Assembly (NCBI GenBank): GCA_021521415.1
Contig: JAIQDT010006446.1
Location: 62,001 to 126,000 of the forward strand
DNA length: 64,000 nt
DNA from: Bidens hawaiensis
Lineage: Eukaryota > Streptophyta > Magnoliopsida > Asterales > Asteraceae
Direction: 5' to 3'
Shown here: piece by piece, positions 24,268-35,900 of the stretch
Numbering within the stretch: the first letter of the stretch is position 1
How the letters are laid out: the number at the start of each line of letters is the position of its first letter
Made by a program: the position numbers and the translations under genes
The notes under the pieces: model-generated
Database searches by the model: none
The model's input: the letters and a program-made list of their open reading frames with translations, nothing else
What the model was told of the DNA's origin: nothing

Positions 24268-24275
24268 CATTAGCG

Positions 24276-26267
24276 TCGCATCACCTTTTCCTTCACCCTT
24301 CAACCTATGTTCCATTCACATTGCATTTATTTATATTATAGAGGTAATAAAATATAAGAAAAAAATCTGATAGCAGTGGTGCTCAATGGCTTCCATGGGG
24401 GCTCATTGAGACCCGCCACTAGTGGTCTGGAGGTGGGGGCGCAATGTTCCCGTGACACCACTGGTGCAACATCGGCCCCATTAGTTATATTGCACATCCT
24501 AATGGTTAGCAATGTGCATCAAGCATCTTGTAAGAAAGGATAGGGTGTTTGTATAACATAGCCCTGGATAATAATACATGACAAAATGCCTTGATTGCAA
24601 TTATACATATATCCATCTCCTGAATAAAAGCCAAGCAGGTATCCAAGAATTAGGAATTTGAAACGATTACGGCATTACGCAACAAATTGCAATCCACGTG
24701 TTATATAAAGAAGTAACAAGTGTATGCACGGTATACATCAAACTCATTTAATTTCTTAAATTCTTTTTATCCATTTTTGACACTATATTTTTGCACCAAA
24801 TGCGATTTTATGGCGTGGAGACTGCCAGGTAGCATTCCCACTCTTTGATTTGCTGCTGATTCATGTATTACGAATAGCGATGGTGATAACTGATAAGTTA
24901 GTAACATAATGTGGAGCTCACTTATTTATTTATTTTTTTTCATTAAAGCTGTTACATTATTGAAATATGTATTAAATTTCATTTGTACTAAAAGGAGAGC
25001 ATAAGCAGTTTTTATGCCAAGTACAACAACTAATAAAATTTCCTTTGGTTTTGAGATAATTTTCTAGTTGTCAAATAGGCCAAAGTGTCTTTTAAGTTTT
25101 TTCTACACTCTACAGGTATCAATGAGTTTGATAAGACTTATCTTTTACAAATGTTATGGATTTGAATCATATGATTGTAAAAATGGGTCTAGTTTAGAAG
25201 TAAAAGAGTGCATGAGTTTCCATTAAATTGAAGTTAGTACCTAGAAAAAAAATACACTAATGGTATCTGTGTTTTATCAAAAAGTTTGTCAAGTTATATT
25301 TGTAGTTTAATTTTTTTCAGTCACAATTTGTATTAAACAAAATTACATAACTATAAACTCATAAAAAGGTTAAGGAAAGTTGTTTATTCTAATAAAAGAA
25401 ATTTCACCAATTAAATGGGGTCATGTTATTTATATATTTTATCTATAAGTTGTTGGTTTCGTATTTCATTCAACTTGGATAGCTTTTTGAGTGGTAGATA
25501 TATCACTGTCAAATTAAAATAGTTAGTGTAAATGAAATTAATAATGGGATAAGACATAACGTGTTTATAAAGAATGAGGATTTTCTTTTATATGAAGAAA
25601 CAAAGCTGTAGTATTGTATTTAAAACAATTCAAATTATTTCCTTTAAATAGCAGTCGAATTTTCACACTGACCGGGATGAAATGGTTGCAACTCTTTGCA
25701 AAAATATATAGGGCGGGTTTCGAGATTTTAAATGCCTCGGACGAGCCGAAATAAAAAGGCCCATATGCCCTATAAGAAGTAACGAAATATATAAACTAAT
25801 TTTTTTAATGACGATTAATGTTATGAATAAAAAAAAGTTTGAGCCCAATATATTTAAGATTATTATGATTCATACATATTTTATAATTTTGTTTTTAAAT
25901 ATATATAATAAATTTAGCCCCTGAAAATTACGGCCTCTGCTAAACGTCTGGCTCTCACTACCCTAGCTAGATTCGGCCAAGTTGTTTACCATGTTACTAA
26001 GACTCCAAGATAACAATATGTATGCGTGTTAATAAACTGAGAAATCTTTTGATGTGAAAAATATTGTTAACTAATAATTCAATTATATATTTTGTTAAAA
26101 GTATAGATAATGGTTAAAGTAATATCGAATATGAATAATATAAAAATTTCTTAATTTTCTATTATGTTAAAAGGATGAAAATACTTTATAAAAATCAAAT
26201 AGAATTTTTATTTTTAAATTTATTACAATCCTACTCGTTTTCTTTTTTCATTAAAATATTATGTTAA
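24276..26267. other. AT-rich intergenic DNA without a gene
   Basis: No reading frame, RNA gene or clear repeat end is recognisable. A GC-rich patch lies at about 24375-24485. Confidence 0.5.
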
Positions 26268-28856
26268 CTAGAATAATAACCCGTGTTACACACGGGTGGA
26301 AAACATATCAACAAACAATATAAAATTTAAACTACGCATTCAGTCAACACAAATATTTGACATAAGTTTTTTACCCTCAGATGTTACAAAAGATGTTAAA
26401 CTATATCTATAACATAAAAAGAAAATACTTTATAAATAAACAATGCAATAAATAAAAAATAATATAACATAAATGAATCACTACACATGAAAAAAAAAAT
26501 ACATATTAGTAAAATATTTTGTAATATTAATTGAAAACTAAGTTTACAAATACATACCAGCTTTAAAATGTATCACATTAAGTTTCCGACAATCTCTTTT
26601 TAAACAGCCGTATTTAATTTTTTTAAATGTTCCTAATTGTTCTAAATAACTTTTTTTTCTTTTTTCTTTTAAAGTGTTTTCTATAAATAATTTTCAAAGA
26701 TATCTATATTTTTATAGCATTTTTCATATCATTTCTTAATAAATAAATAAAGAAAACTTAAAAAACATTCGGTTTGATCATCATTCACCGGCTCTTTTTC
26801 TTTCCTCAAGAGTAAATTAAATCATTGACAAGGTGGTTATTAATTGGAATAAATAGACTTAATCATGGAGTTAATTGCATTAATTTGAATAAATAGATTT
26901 AATTGTAGAATTAATTGAACGAAATTGGAATTCTTATTTTAATTTAGTGGATTAAAAATAATTGTGAACATGTAAAAATTATTGATATGGAAATGTGATT
27001 ACATGAAATCCTATGTGGATAGGCTAGAATAAGGACATGTGGAGATAATCGTCTTGCTTTAATATATTAGTAAGATGTTCCTAATTGTTCTAAAGAACTT
27101 TTTTTTTCTTTTTTCTTTTAGAGTGTTTTTTATAAATAATTTTCAGAGATATCTATATTTTTATAGAATTTTTCATGTCAGTTCTTAATAAATAAATAAA
27201 TAAAACTTAAATAACATTCGGTTTGATCACCATTCACCGGCTCTTCTTATTTCCTTAAGAGTAAATTAAATCATTGACAAGGTGGTTATTAATTGGAATA
27301 AATATACTTAATCACGAAGTTATTGCATTAATTTGAATAAATAGATTTAATTGTAGAATTAATTGAATTACATTGAAATGCTTATTTTAATTTAGTGGAT
27401 TAAAAATAATTGTGAATATGTGGAAATTATTGATATGGAAATGTGATTACATGGAATCCTATGTGGATAACCTAGAATAAGAACATGTGGAGAGAATCAT
27501 CTTACTTTAATATATTAGTAAGATGTTCCTAATTGTTCTAAAGAACTTTTTTTTTCTTTTTTCTTTTAGAGTGTTTTTTATAAATAATTTTCAGAGATGT
27601 CTATATTTTTATAGCATTTTTCATGTCATTTCTTAATAAATAAATAAAGAAAACTTAAATAACATTCGTTTTGATCACCATTCACCGGCTCTTCTTCTTT
27701 CCTCAAGAGTAAATTAAATATTTGAGAAGGTGGTTATTAATTGAAATAAATATACTTAATCACGAAGTTAATTGCATTAATTTGAATAAATAGATTTAAT
27801 TGAATTAAATTGGAATGCTTATTATAATTTAGTGAATTAAAAATAATTGTGAATATGTGGAAATTATTGATATGGAAATATAATTACATGGAATCCTATG
27901 TGAATAGGCTAGAATAAGGACATATGGAGAGAATTATCTTGCTTTAATATATTAGTAAGATGTTCCTAATTGTTATAAAGAACTTTTTTTTCTTTTTTCT
28001 TTTAGAGTGTCTTTTATAAATAATTTTTAGAGATGTCTATATTTTTATAGAATTTTTCATGTCATTTCTTAATAAATAAATAAAGAAAACTTAAATAACA
28101 TTCGGTTTGATCACCATTCACCGGCTCTTCTTCTTTCCTCAAGATTAAATTAAATCTTTGATAAGATGGTTATTATCTGGAATAAATATACTTAATCACG
28201 GAGTTAATTGCATTAATTTGAATAAATAGATTTAATTGTAGAATTAATTGAATTAAATTGGAATACTTAATTTAATTTAGTGGATTAAAAATAATTGTGA
28301 ATATGTGGAAATTATTGATATGGAAATGTGATTACATAGAATCCTATGTGGATAGCCTAGAATAAGGACATGTGGAGAGAATAATCTTGCTTTAATATAT
28401 TAGTAAGATGTTCCTAATTGTTCTAAAGAACTTTTTTTTCTTTTTTCTTTTAGAGTGTTTTTTATAAATAATTTTCAGAGATATCTATATTTTTATAGCA
28501 TTTTTCATGTCATTTCTTAATAAATAAATAAAGAAAACTTAAATAACATTCGGTTTGATCACCATTCACCGGCTCTTCTTCTTTCCTCAAGAGTAAATTA
28601 AATCATTGATAAGGTGGTTATTAATTGAAATAAATATAGTTAATCATGGAGTTAATTGCATTAATTTGAATAAATAGATTTAATTGTAGAATTAATTGAA
28701 TTAAATTGGAATGCTTATTTTAATTTAGTGGATTAAAAATAATTGTGAATATGTGGAAATTATTGATATGGAAATGTGATTACATGAAATCCTATGTGGA
28801 TAGGCTAGAATAAGAATATGTGGAGAGAATCATCTTGCTTTAATATATTAGTAAGA
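26268..28856 (-). mobile_element. Non-autonomous Helitron with five tandem copies of its 5' end
   Basis: Read on the minus strand, the 3' end is the hairpin CCCGTGTGTAACACGGG (+ coordinates 26280-26296) followed by CTAG at 26271-26268 and a host T. The 5' end is TCTTACTAATATATTAAAG at 28856, preceded by a host A. Between them, a unit of about 448 bp occurs five times, and each unit ends (on the + strand) with the same TTAGTAAGA that forms the element terminus. No coding capacity. Confidence 0.8.
26629..28856 (-). repeat. Five tandem units of about 448 bp inside the Helitron
   Basis: Units begin (TGTTCCTAATTGTT) at 26629, 27076, 27524, 27961 and 28409, giving spacings of 447, 448, 437 and 448, with the last unit ending at about 28856. 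Each holds a pyrimidine tract (TTTTTTTTCTTTTTTC), ATTCACCGGCTCTT, repeated AATAAATA(G/T)A blocks, and the terminal TTAATATATTAGTAAGA. Copies differ by scattered substitutions and small indels. Confidence 0.9.
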
Positions 28857-29455
28857 TACATAAAGAATAGTAGCTTATAGCTTATAACCACTATACTTTA
28901 TAGGTGAGAGAATCATTTCTATTATTACTTTATCTTCACAATATACCTTATCATTTTCACGGTATTACCGGTTTAACAGGCCAGTACGTAGCGGTTTTTA
29001 AAACATTACTCTTCGGTCACCGGAAAATTTTCTGACTTGTTATTTTCATTTTTCTTTCTCTTAGTTCTACTGCTTTGTCAACAATAGATTGAAAGGTCAA
29101 ACTACCATAACAATGTCAACTCTCTGGTAGTTCCAACGTGTCCCTAAAAAAGCCATGCCCCGGCCGGGTGTCCGGCTTGCACCACCCTAGAGCCGGCCAT
29201 GAAATTATATGACAAAGCAGCTACTTGTTATATTATTGGTAAGTCTCGGTAAAACATGTTCTTGCTCGGTATTTACTACTGAGCTAAGTTATTAATACTG
29301 AGTAACAACTTATCATTGATGACATAAGCTGTAAGTACCAACCATTTTCAAATGATCTCAATTTTTATAAATGTTAATTTTCATGCAACTTTTAACTGCC
29401 CCCCCCCCCCCCCGGGACCTCATAGTTGTCGTTATAACTTTTGGGGTATGAAAGT
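28857..29455. other. Intergenic DNA without a gene
   Basis: Contains a C homopolymer at about 29399-29413 and a GC-rich patch near 29155-29205. Nothing coding is recognised. Confidence 0.5.
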
Positions 29456-30133
29456 TGTAACATCCCGAAATTTCCAAAATGATATTAATTATATTACTTA
29501 ATAATAGAGGGAAAGTTGACTCGGGTTCGGGAAATAAATAATAGAGTAGGAGTTGGTATGAGTCGGGCTAGTGTTAGATTAATTGAGATGGGTTAAATGA
29601 GAATGGGCCTTAGGTCCATGGGCTTTAAGGGATATAAATATCCCCTAAACCACCATAAAACCCTAAACCTCATCTCTTTCCATTCTAATCTCTACACATT
29701 CAAAACACACACACCATAAACGAGCAGGATCCGAGAGAGAGTAAACGTTAGTTGGTGCTAGATCGTCGTGACGAACCAAAGCAACAAGACCAGCTCGTGT
29801 TCGTAAGTTCGACTCGTTCGAGGTACGTTTATGGTTAGAAATCGTTCGTATAGGTTCGGTTTGATTTGAGAAATGGTAGATCTGAGTTTATATGGTAAAA
29901 ACGAATCCAACAAAGCTAAACTTACTGAAAATGGTTATGATTTGATGGGTTAATCGATTGATAAAAAGGACCCGTAACCTATATGCCTAAATCGCACCCT
30001 CTAAACATCGATGTTAGGTCGATTTGATAGTTGGGGTTTGTAGGCGCTGGTCAGACGATTCCATGGGTACCTAAATCGAGTTATTTGGTTAAGGAACGAA
30101 GGATTTAAGAGCGAACAGAACCTGCAGACGACA

Positions 30134-30420
30134 ACTTCGCCTGCAAGCTAAGTTCGCCTGATGAACTTCGCCTGCAAGCTAAGTTCGCCTGATGAACTTC
30201 GCCTAAAGCTAAGTTCGCCTAAGGTTTAACTTCGCCTAAAGCTAAGTTCGCCTAAGGTTTAACTTCGCCTAAAGCTAAGTTCGCCTATGGTTTAACTTCG
30301 CCTAAAGCTAAGTTCGCCTATGGTTTAACTTCGCCTAAAGCTAAGTTCGCCTATGGTTTAACTTCGCCTAAAGCTAAGTTCGCTTAAGGTTTAACTTCGC
30401 CTAAAGTTAAGTTCGCTTAG
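30134..30420 (+). repeat. 33-bp minisatellite in the solo LTR
   Basis: The unit is AACTTCGCCTAAAGCTAAGT followed by TCGCCTAAGGTTT (33 bp). About seven copies are preceded by two shorter 31-bp copies reading CTGCAAGC and CTGATG. The hexamer TTCGCC occurs twice per unit. No interspersed unique spacers, so it is not CRISPR-like. Confidence 0.9.
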
Positions 30421-31149
30421 AAAATAAATTAAAAACCTAATGGAAAATGTGTTAAGACAGTAAATGTAAATAAAATTTTTCCAAGCTGACCGCTCTGCCC
30501 CTTGGACCCTGCTAGGGGCTGCCGCCCCTAGACCCCGCTGCCAGGGGCGCTGCCCCCGGACCCCCGTTCGTTGTGGGTAGTAGTTAAGACTGGAAAGATG
30601 ATATGAGTAGTGATAGTTGTTTGATACGTGTACTTGTTATACAGTCAGCCGTGCACAGCTGAAGAAAGGGATTACGATTAACGGTGAACGTAACCGTGTT
30701 CAGGTGAGTTTCTAGCCCCATTCCTTGTTATGTTTTCGGGGCTGTGTGCATACTCGATGTGTTGTTAATACATTTATCCTAAGTGATAAGTGTATGTCAT
30801 ATGTGATATGTGTGATAGATATGAATGATTGTTTGTCGGTACGCGAACGATCTTCGGATATTGCGCGTACTGTCAGGTTAAAAATAAAGGTACGAATATT
30901 ATATATCGAAGATGTATGAATATTTCAAATGAATACTTGTCGGGGCTGTGAACGATCTTCGGATATTGCACGTAACGACAAGGGGTATGGTTGTTAAATG
31001 AATGAGGTAAAGAATGCCTAGAGTGTTCTTATGTTATAATGTAAGTATGTGTATATAGGTACACGAATGGCATGTGAGTTCTACGTTCGACATAGTAAGT
31101 TAGGATGGCAAATCCCTCTAGCTTCTATCGGACATAGACTCGGCTGGTG

Positions 31150-31620
31150 ATGGCGTAGTTAAGGACTGCGAGCCTTATACGTGAAGTAGATGATATATGT
31201 AAACGTAGATAAGGACTGCGAACCTTATACGTAATGTAGATAGGCGTCAGCATAGGAAAGGACTGTGAACCTTATACGTGCTGTATTTGTAGCATAGGGG
31301 AGGACTGCGAACCTCGTACGTGCTATGAATTAGGTTGCAACATAGGGAAGGACTGCGAACCTTGTACGTGTTGTGGATGTATTTCAGCATAGGAAAGGAC
31401 TGTGAACCTTATACGTGCTGATTTTGTAGCATAGGGGAGGACTGCGAACCTCGTACGTGCTATGAATTAGGTTGCAACATAGGGAAGGACTGCGAACCTT
31501 GTACGTGTTGTGGATGTACTATGGTATAGGGAAGGACCGCGATCCTTGTACGTACCATAAATGGTGAACATAGGTAAGGACTGCGAACCTTGTACGTGTT
31601 CACGACCTTGAGTACAGGTA
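31150..31620 (+). repeat. Approximately 46-bp repeat array in the solo LTR
   Basis: About ten copies of AAGGACTGCGAACCTTGTACGTG or variants, spaced 40 to 50 bases (near 31161, 31211, 31257, 31301, 31349, 31396, 31438, 31488, 31531 and 31577). Each core is a small imperfect inverted repeat (AAGG...CCTT). A block of three copies is repeated as a higher-order unit of about 137 bp (31291 and 31428). Confidence 0.85.
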
Positions 31621-32253
31621 TAGACGGTGAACTATGAACGTACTCTCGGTAGACTGAGGTTAGTGATTGTAGATATGTATGTATGTATGGTAGCAAGTAT
31701 GTATGTAGAACAGAAGGGTAACTAGTGAAGTATGGATATGTATCTACAGATATGTATGTATGTGTATGTATTGTATGGCGTTCAATTAACTAGAACTCAC
31801 TCAGCGTAGCTGACTTTTAGTATGCACGCAGGTGAGCTGATTATAGAGTTAGCATGAGGATGACACATGGCATGGATTGAACGACTGGAATCTGAAGAAA
31901 GAAGTAAAGATGTTTAAATATAAAGTTTTGTGTTATGGTATCAAAGAAAAGATTTAATGTTTTGTAACAAATGATTGATGTTTTATATTCCGCGAAAAGT
32001 TTTAATAAACTCTGATTTGAAGAACTGTGTTTATGAGTAAATCCGACGCTAAAGTAGGGTCACCGGGTTCGGGGCCTTACAAAAGTGCCCAAAATCATAA
32101 TAGTATTGATTTGAGTATGTGCTTCACAAGTTCTAACTCGATTTAATATTATCACAGTTTCTCGTTAATTTTTAAACAAAACCAATTATACTAAAATGTT
32201 GACATTAAAATCATTGATATAACGTATCAAATGTTTAAAATACCTTTCTATAT

Positions 32254-32837
32254 TGAAGGGGTATGCAAATCAGGATAAGGACAACCATGATTGTACTCAT
32301 CTGGCAACCTTCCAGAAGGTATCTTTTAAGGAATAAAGAATGTGCTGATGTTGACAGCTGCCAATGAAGGGTGGACAACTCAGCAAAGCCCATGTGCCAC
32401 CACGTGATGGCACATGGGTCAGGTGAAATACCTTGGTCAGAGAATAATCAATGAAAAAGCACAAGGTGTCCTAAGTACACGTGGCGCGAAGCAATAGGAG
32501 GAGGCCAAAAAGGCCCTAATTGGGTCTGAGCCCAATCATTGGAAACCCTAATACTATAAATACCACAACACCTCAACAGTGAGAGGTAGGCAAGAAAATA
32601 TATGCTAAATCCTTTACTCATTTTCACATCCTGATTATCCTCTCCTACAATATCTGATTCTCACACCGGAGGGTTACCCCAAAGAGGACCCATATGTCCC
32701 TTTCTGAGGGGTAAGCTCACGGTGCTGTTCGTCTTGTAGGTGGAAGAACCCGTATCTCGGAAAACCATCGGTGATATAGCATACTCGTACCCGAGGAACG
32801 TTGATCGTATACAAGTAAGTCGATACACGCTTCTTCA
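32254..32837 (+). repeat. 5' LTR of Tat-B
   Basis: 584 bp. It starts TGAAG and ends CTTCA, a perfect 5-bp inverted end. It has a TATA box (TATAAATA, 32555-32562) and the shared GATTCTCACACCGGAGGGT landmark. The primer-binding site follows at once (TTGGCGCCATCACCTG, from 32838). Confidence 0.8.
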
Positions 32838-32908
32838 TTGGCGCCATCACCTGTTACAACGGCAACAAAACCACTATTTCATCAATTTTCTCTCTGAAAA
32901 TCTTCACC

Positions 32909-35900
32909 ATGGTTTCCGGTGTTCGAAATAACGATCAAGTTCTGGAGGATAATGAGCTTGAGGATGTTAATGAGGGACATCAGGTTCTGAGGGCGCCGCG
33001 TGACACTGCGCGCACCGCCAGTAACCATCCCTTCAACGCAACACCTCATAATCAAACTGAAACTCCCCTAGACGATCTCACGTTCCAAAATCTGACTGGT
33101 ACAAAACAAAAAGGACCAATGGGCCCGGAAGTTGAAACCAATGACCCTAAAGAATGGTTCATAAATGAACAACGACGTTTAATGGACAAATACAATGAGT
33201 TGGTAAAACACAAAAAAGTTAGCCGATTTAACACAAAGGCTCGCATTTGATAAACAAACCATTCAGGGAAGAACAAAAAAGAGGCGCGCGCTGGAAGACG
33301 GTCATTCTGTTCACACCGAACAAGCTAATATTAGTGATGAGGTGATGAGGAAGAGGTGCACAGCATGAAGAAGACGCGAGATACTCATGCAGGAGGATCA
33401 CAGCTTCGCGCACACGTGCACACAGCACCTGGAGCCAAAGCTGATATGGATTTATACACACCATACAACCCACAAGCGAAAGGACAAGTGGACGTAACCA
33501 CACCATATAGGCCAGCCATCTTGGTAAAACATTCAAAATTCGCTGAGCGCATTGCGAAGGCTCCCATCCAACACAAAACCAAAATGCCAAGTGGTTTAGG
33601 CAAGTACGATGGTACAACAGATCCAGATGATTTCTTACAAGGTTTTTATAACACTGGAAACTTAGAAAGCTGGACGATGCCAACATGGTGTCACATGTTG
33701 CTCGCTGCCTCACGGGCGCAGCGCGTGTCTGGTTCGAAAGCTTGCCGACAGGACAAATCGATGGGTTCGAAGAGCTATTGGAAAAGTTCCAGGCTCACTT
33801 TGTACAGCAGCGCAGACACACGCGCGACCCCGATGACATCATGCACTGCGTACGCAAGAATGATGAAACCATTGAAGACTACATAACTCGTTTCAATCAG
33901 GAATCTCTTGCAATTGGAGGCATCACTGAACAACTCTTGCGCGTGGCCTTTATACAAGGTTCGCGCAGTGATCAACTCCGCAGAGCTCTCGTGAGCAGAG
34001 AAGGCATGCCAACCACTTGGGCTAAGCTTATGGAAGCATCGCGAGTCTTCGCACGAAATGAAAAACAAATTGCCCAAGACAGAGCAAGAGATAAAGGGCA
34101 TCAAACAGGAGCACCACGCAACAATGAAAGGAGGGGCAAACAAAACTCCGTATGGTCCAGGTTGCAACAAACCAATCATTCTCCGGCAGAAAAGCAAGCG
34201 CAACAAAGTTCACCCCAACCCCAGAAAGACATTCTTAATCGCGGAGAAGATGACAAGAAGGAAGGCGGAAGAGAGCCTAACAGACCTCTACCAAGACTAT
34301 GGACTCCCCTCACCAAAACGCCTTCGCAAGTGTTAAGCACAGAGAATGTTCAGTTTAAAAACCCCAGGCCATTACTCCATAAGGGACCACCGAACAGTGG
34401 CAAATATTGTGAGTTTCACAAATCCACAGGGCACAACACCGATGCATGCCATCATTTGAAGGATGCGATCGAAAAAGATGTGAAATCAGGCAAGTTGGCT
34501 CACCTGGTAAAAAATCCAAGACCAGAGAACGAACAACCAGACGGAGCCTCAGCCAGTAAAAAATTCAAAAGAATCTGTGTAGCTGAAGGAAGAAGGCAAG
34601 GGCAAGGATCGAGGAAGAGAAGCGCGCAAATCCAAGGGGATTGGCGCGAGCAACAAGTAATCTTTCCAAGAATCAGAGGAGGTCCGTCTATCAGCAGTCC
34701 TCTAGTCATCACTGCACACATCGCTCATTATAAGGTGTCAAGAGTCCTGGTGGACACCGGTAGTGAGTCAGACATCATGTATGAGCAATGTTTCAGGAAG
34801 CTGGATCCAGCAGACCAAGCAAGGCTCGAAGTTGTGAGTGCACCAATCTCGGGTGTCTCAAACGAAATTATTCACCCCCTAGGTCAGATACAATTCGAAC
34901 TAACTATGGGGGATGAGAAGCACAAGCGAGCTGAAATTGTCAACTTCCTGGAATTGCCCACCACTTCATGCCATAGTATGATCTTGGGTAGAGGAACGAT
35001 TGCCCAATTCAACGCCATACCATCACCAGCGCATGGCGCGTTGGGGTTCCCAACACCAACAGGAGTAACATTTGTGTACCGAGATCATTTATGCGCAGTA
35101 ATAAGTATACCTCGAGAGGGGAGAATGAAGCTTCCAGTGGCAAACAACGCGCAAGAGGAATGGATTCTCAACCCAAAATTCCCAGAACAAACAATCACAA
35201 TCGGAGCTACGATATCAGATGACACAAGAGTGAGAATGAAAAGATTGCTCACAACGTATATGTCAGTCTTCGCGTGGCAACATTCTGATATGACTGGGGT
35301 TCCGCGAGACCTGGCGCAACACTCTCTCAACACATTCAAGTCCGTGGAGCCAATTGCTCAAAAGAAAAGAGTCATGGGAGACGAGAAGACAAAGGCCATG
35401 AATGAGCAAGTAGAAGATCTACTGCGCGCGAATATCATTCGCCCAATACGATATCTAACATGGGTAGCCAATCCTGTGATGGTAAAGAAGAGCAATGGGT
35501 CATGGAGAATGTGCATTGATTTCAAGGACCTCAACAAGGCGTGTCCAAAAGATTGTTACCCCCTCCCAAACATTGACATGAAGGTGGACTCTGTGGTGCC
35601 GTTTAAGCTCAAATGTTTCCTGGATGCCTATAAGGGCTATCACCAAATTCAAATGGCACCGCAGGATGAAGACAAGACTGCTTTCAGAACTGACAAGGGT
35701 GTTTTCTGTTACACAAAAATGCACTTTGGTTTGAAGAATGCAGGAGCCACTTACCAAAGACTCATGGATGCAATTTTCAACGAGCAGATTGGAAAAAACT
35801 TAGAAGTCTACGTGGATGATTTGGTGATTAAAAGCAGGGAGGAAAAACAAATGCTCAAAGACATCGAAGAAACCCTTCGGCGCCTAAAGGAAGTAAACAT

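Larger units (their letters stand above)
29456..32081 (+). mobile_element. Solo LTR (Ty3/gypsy, Tekay-like), target duplication AAAGT
   Basis: It starts TGTAACATCCCGAAATTTCC and ends GGGGCCTTACA, so the ends TGTAA/TTACA are inverted. It is flanked by AAAGT at 29451-29455 and 32082-32086. No gag or pol sequence is present, so this is a solo LTR of 2626 bp left by recombination between two LTRs. A TATA box (TATAAATA, 29633-29640) is followed by a CT-rich leader. Assignment to the Tekay/Del chromovirus group rests on LTR length and the TGTAACA.CCC start only. Confidence 0.85.

Noticed and set aside
30134..30420. CRISPR-like regular repeats
   Set aside because: Units are contiguous with no unique spacers, and they lie inside a plant solo LTR: a minisatellite.
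31460..31696. 78-residue minus-strand frame
   Set aside because: Produced by the roughly 46-bp repeat array; no independent support.
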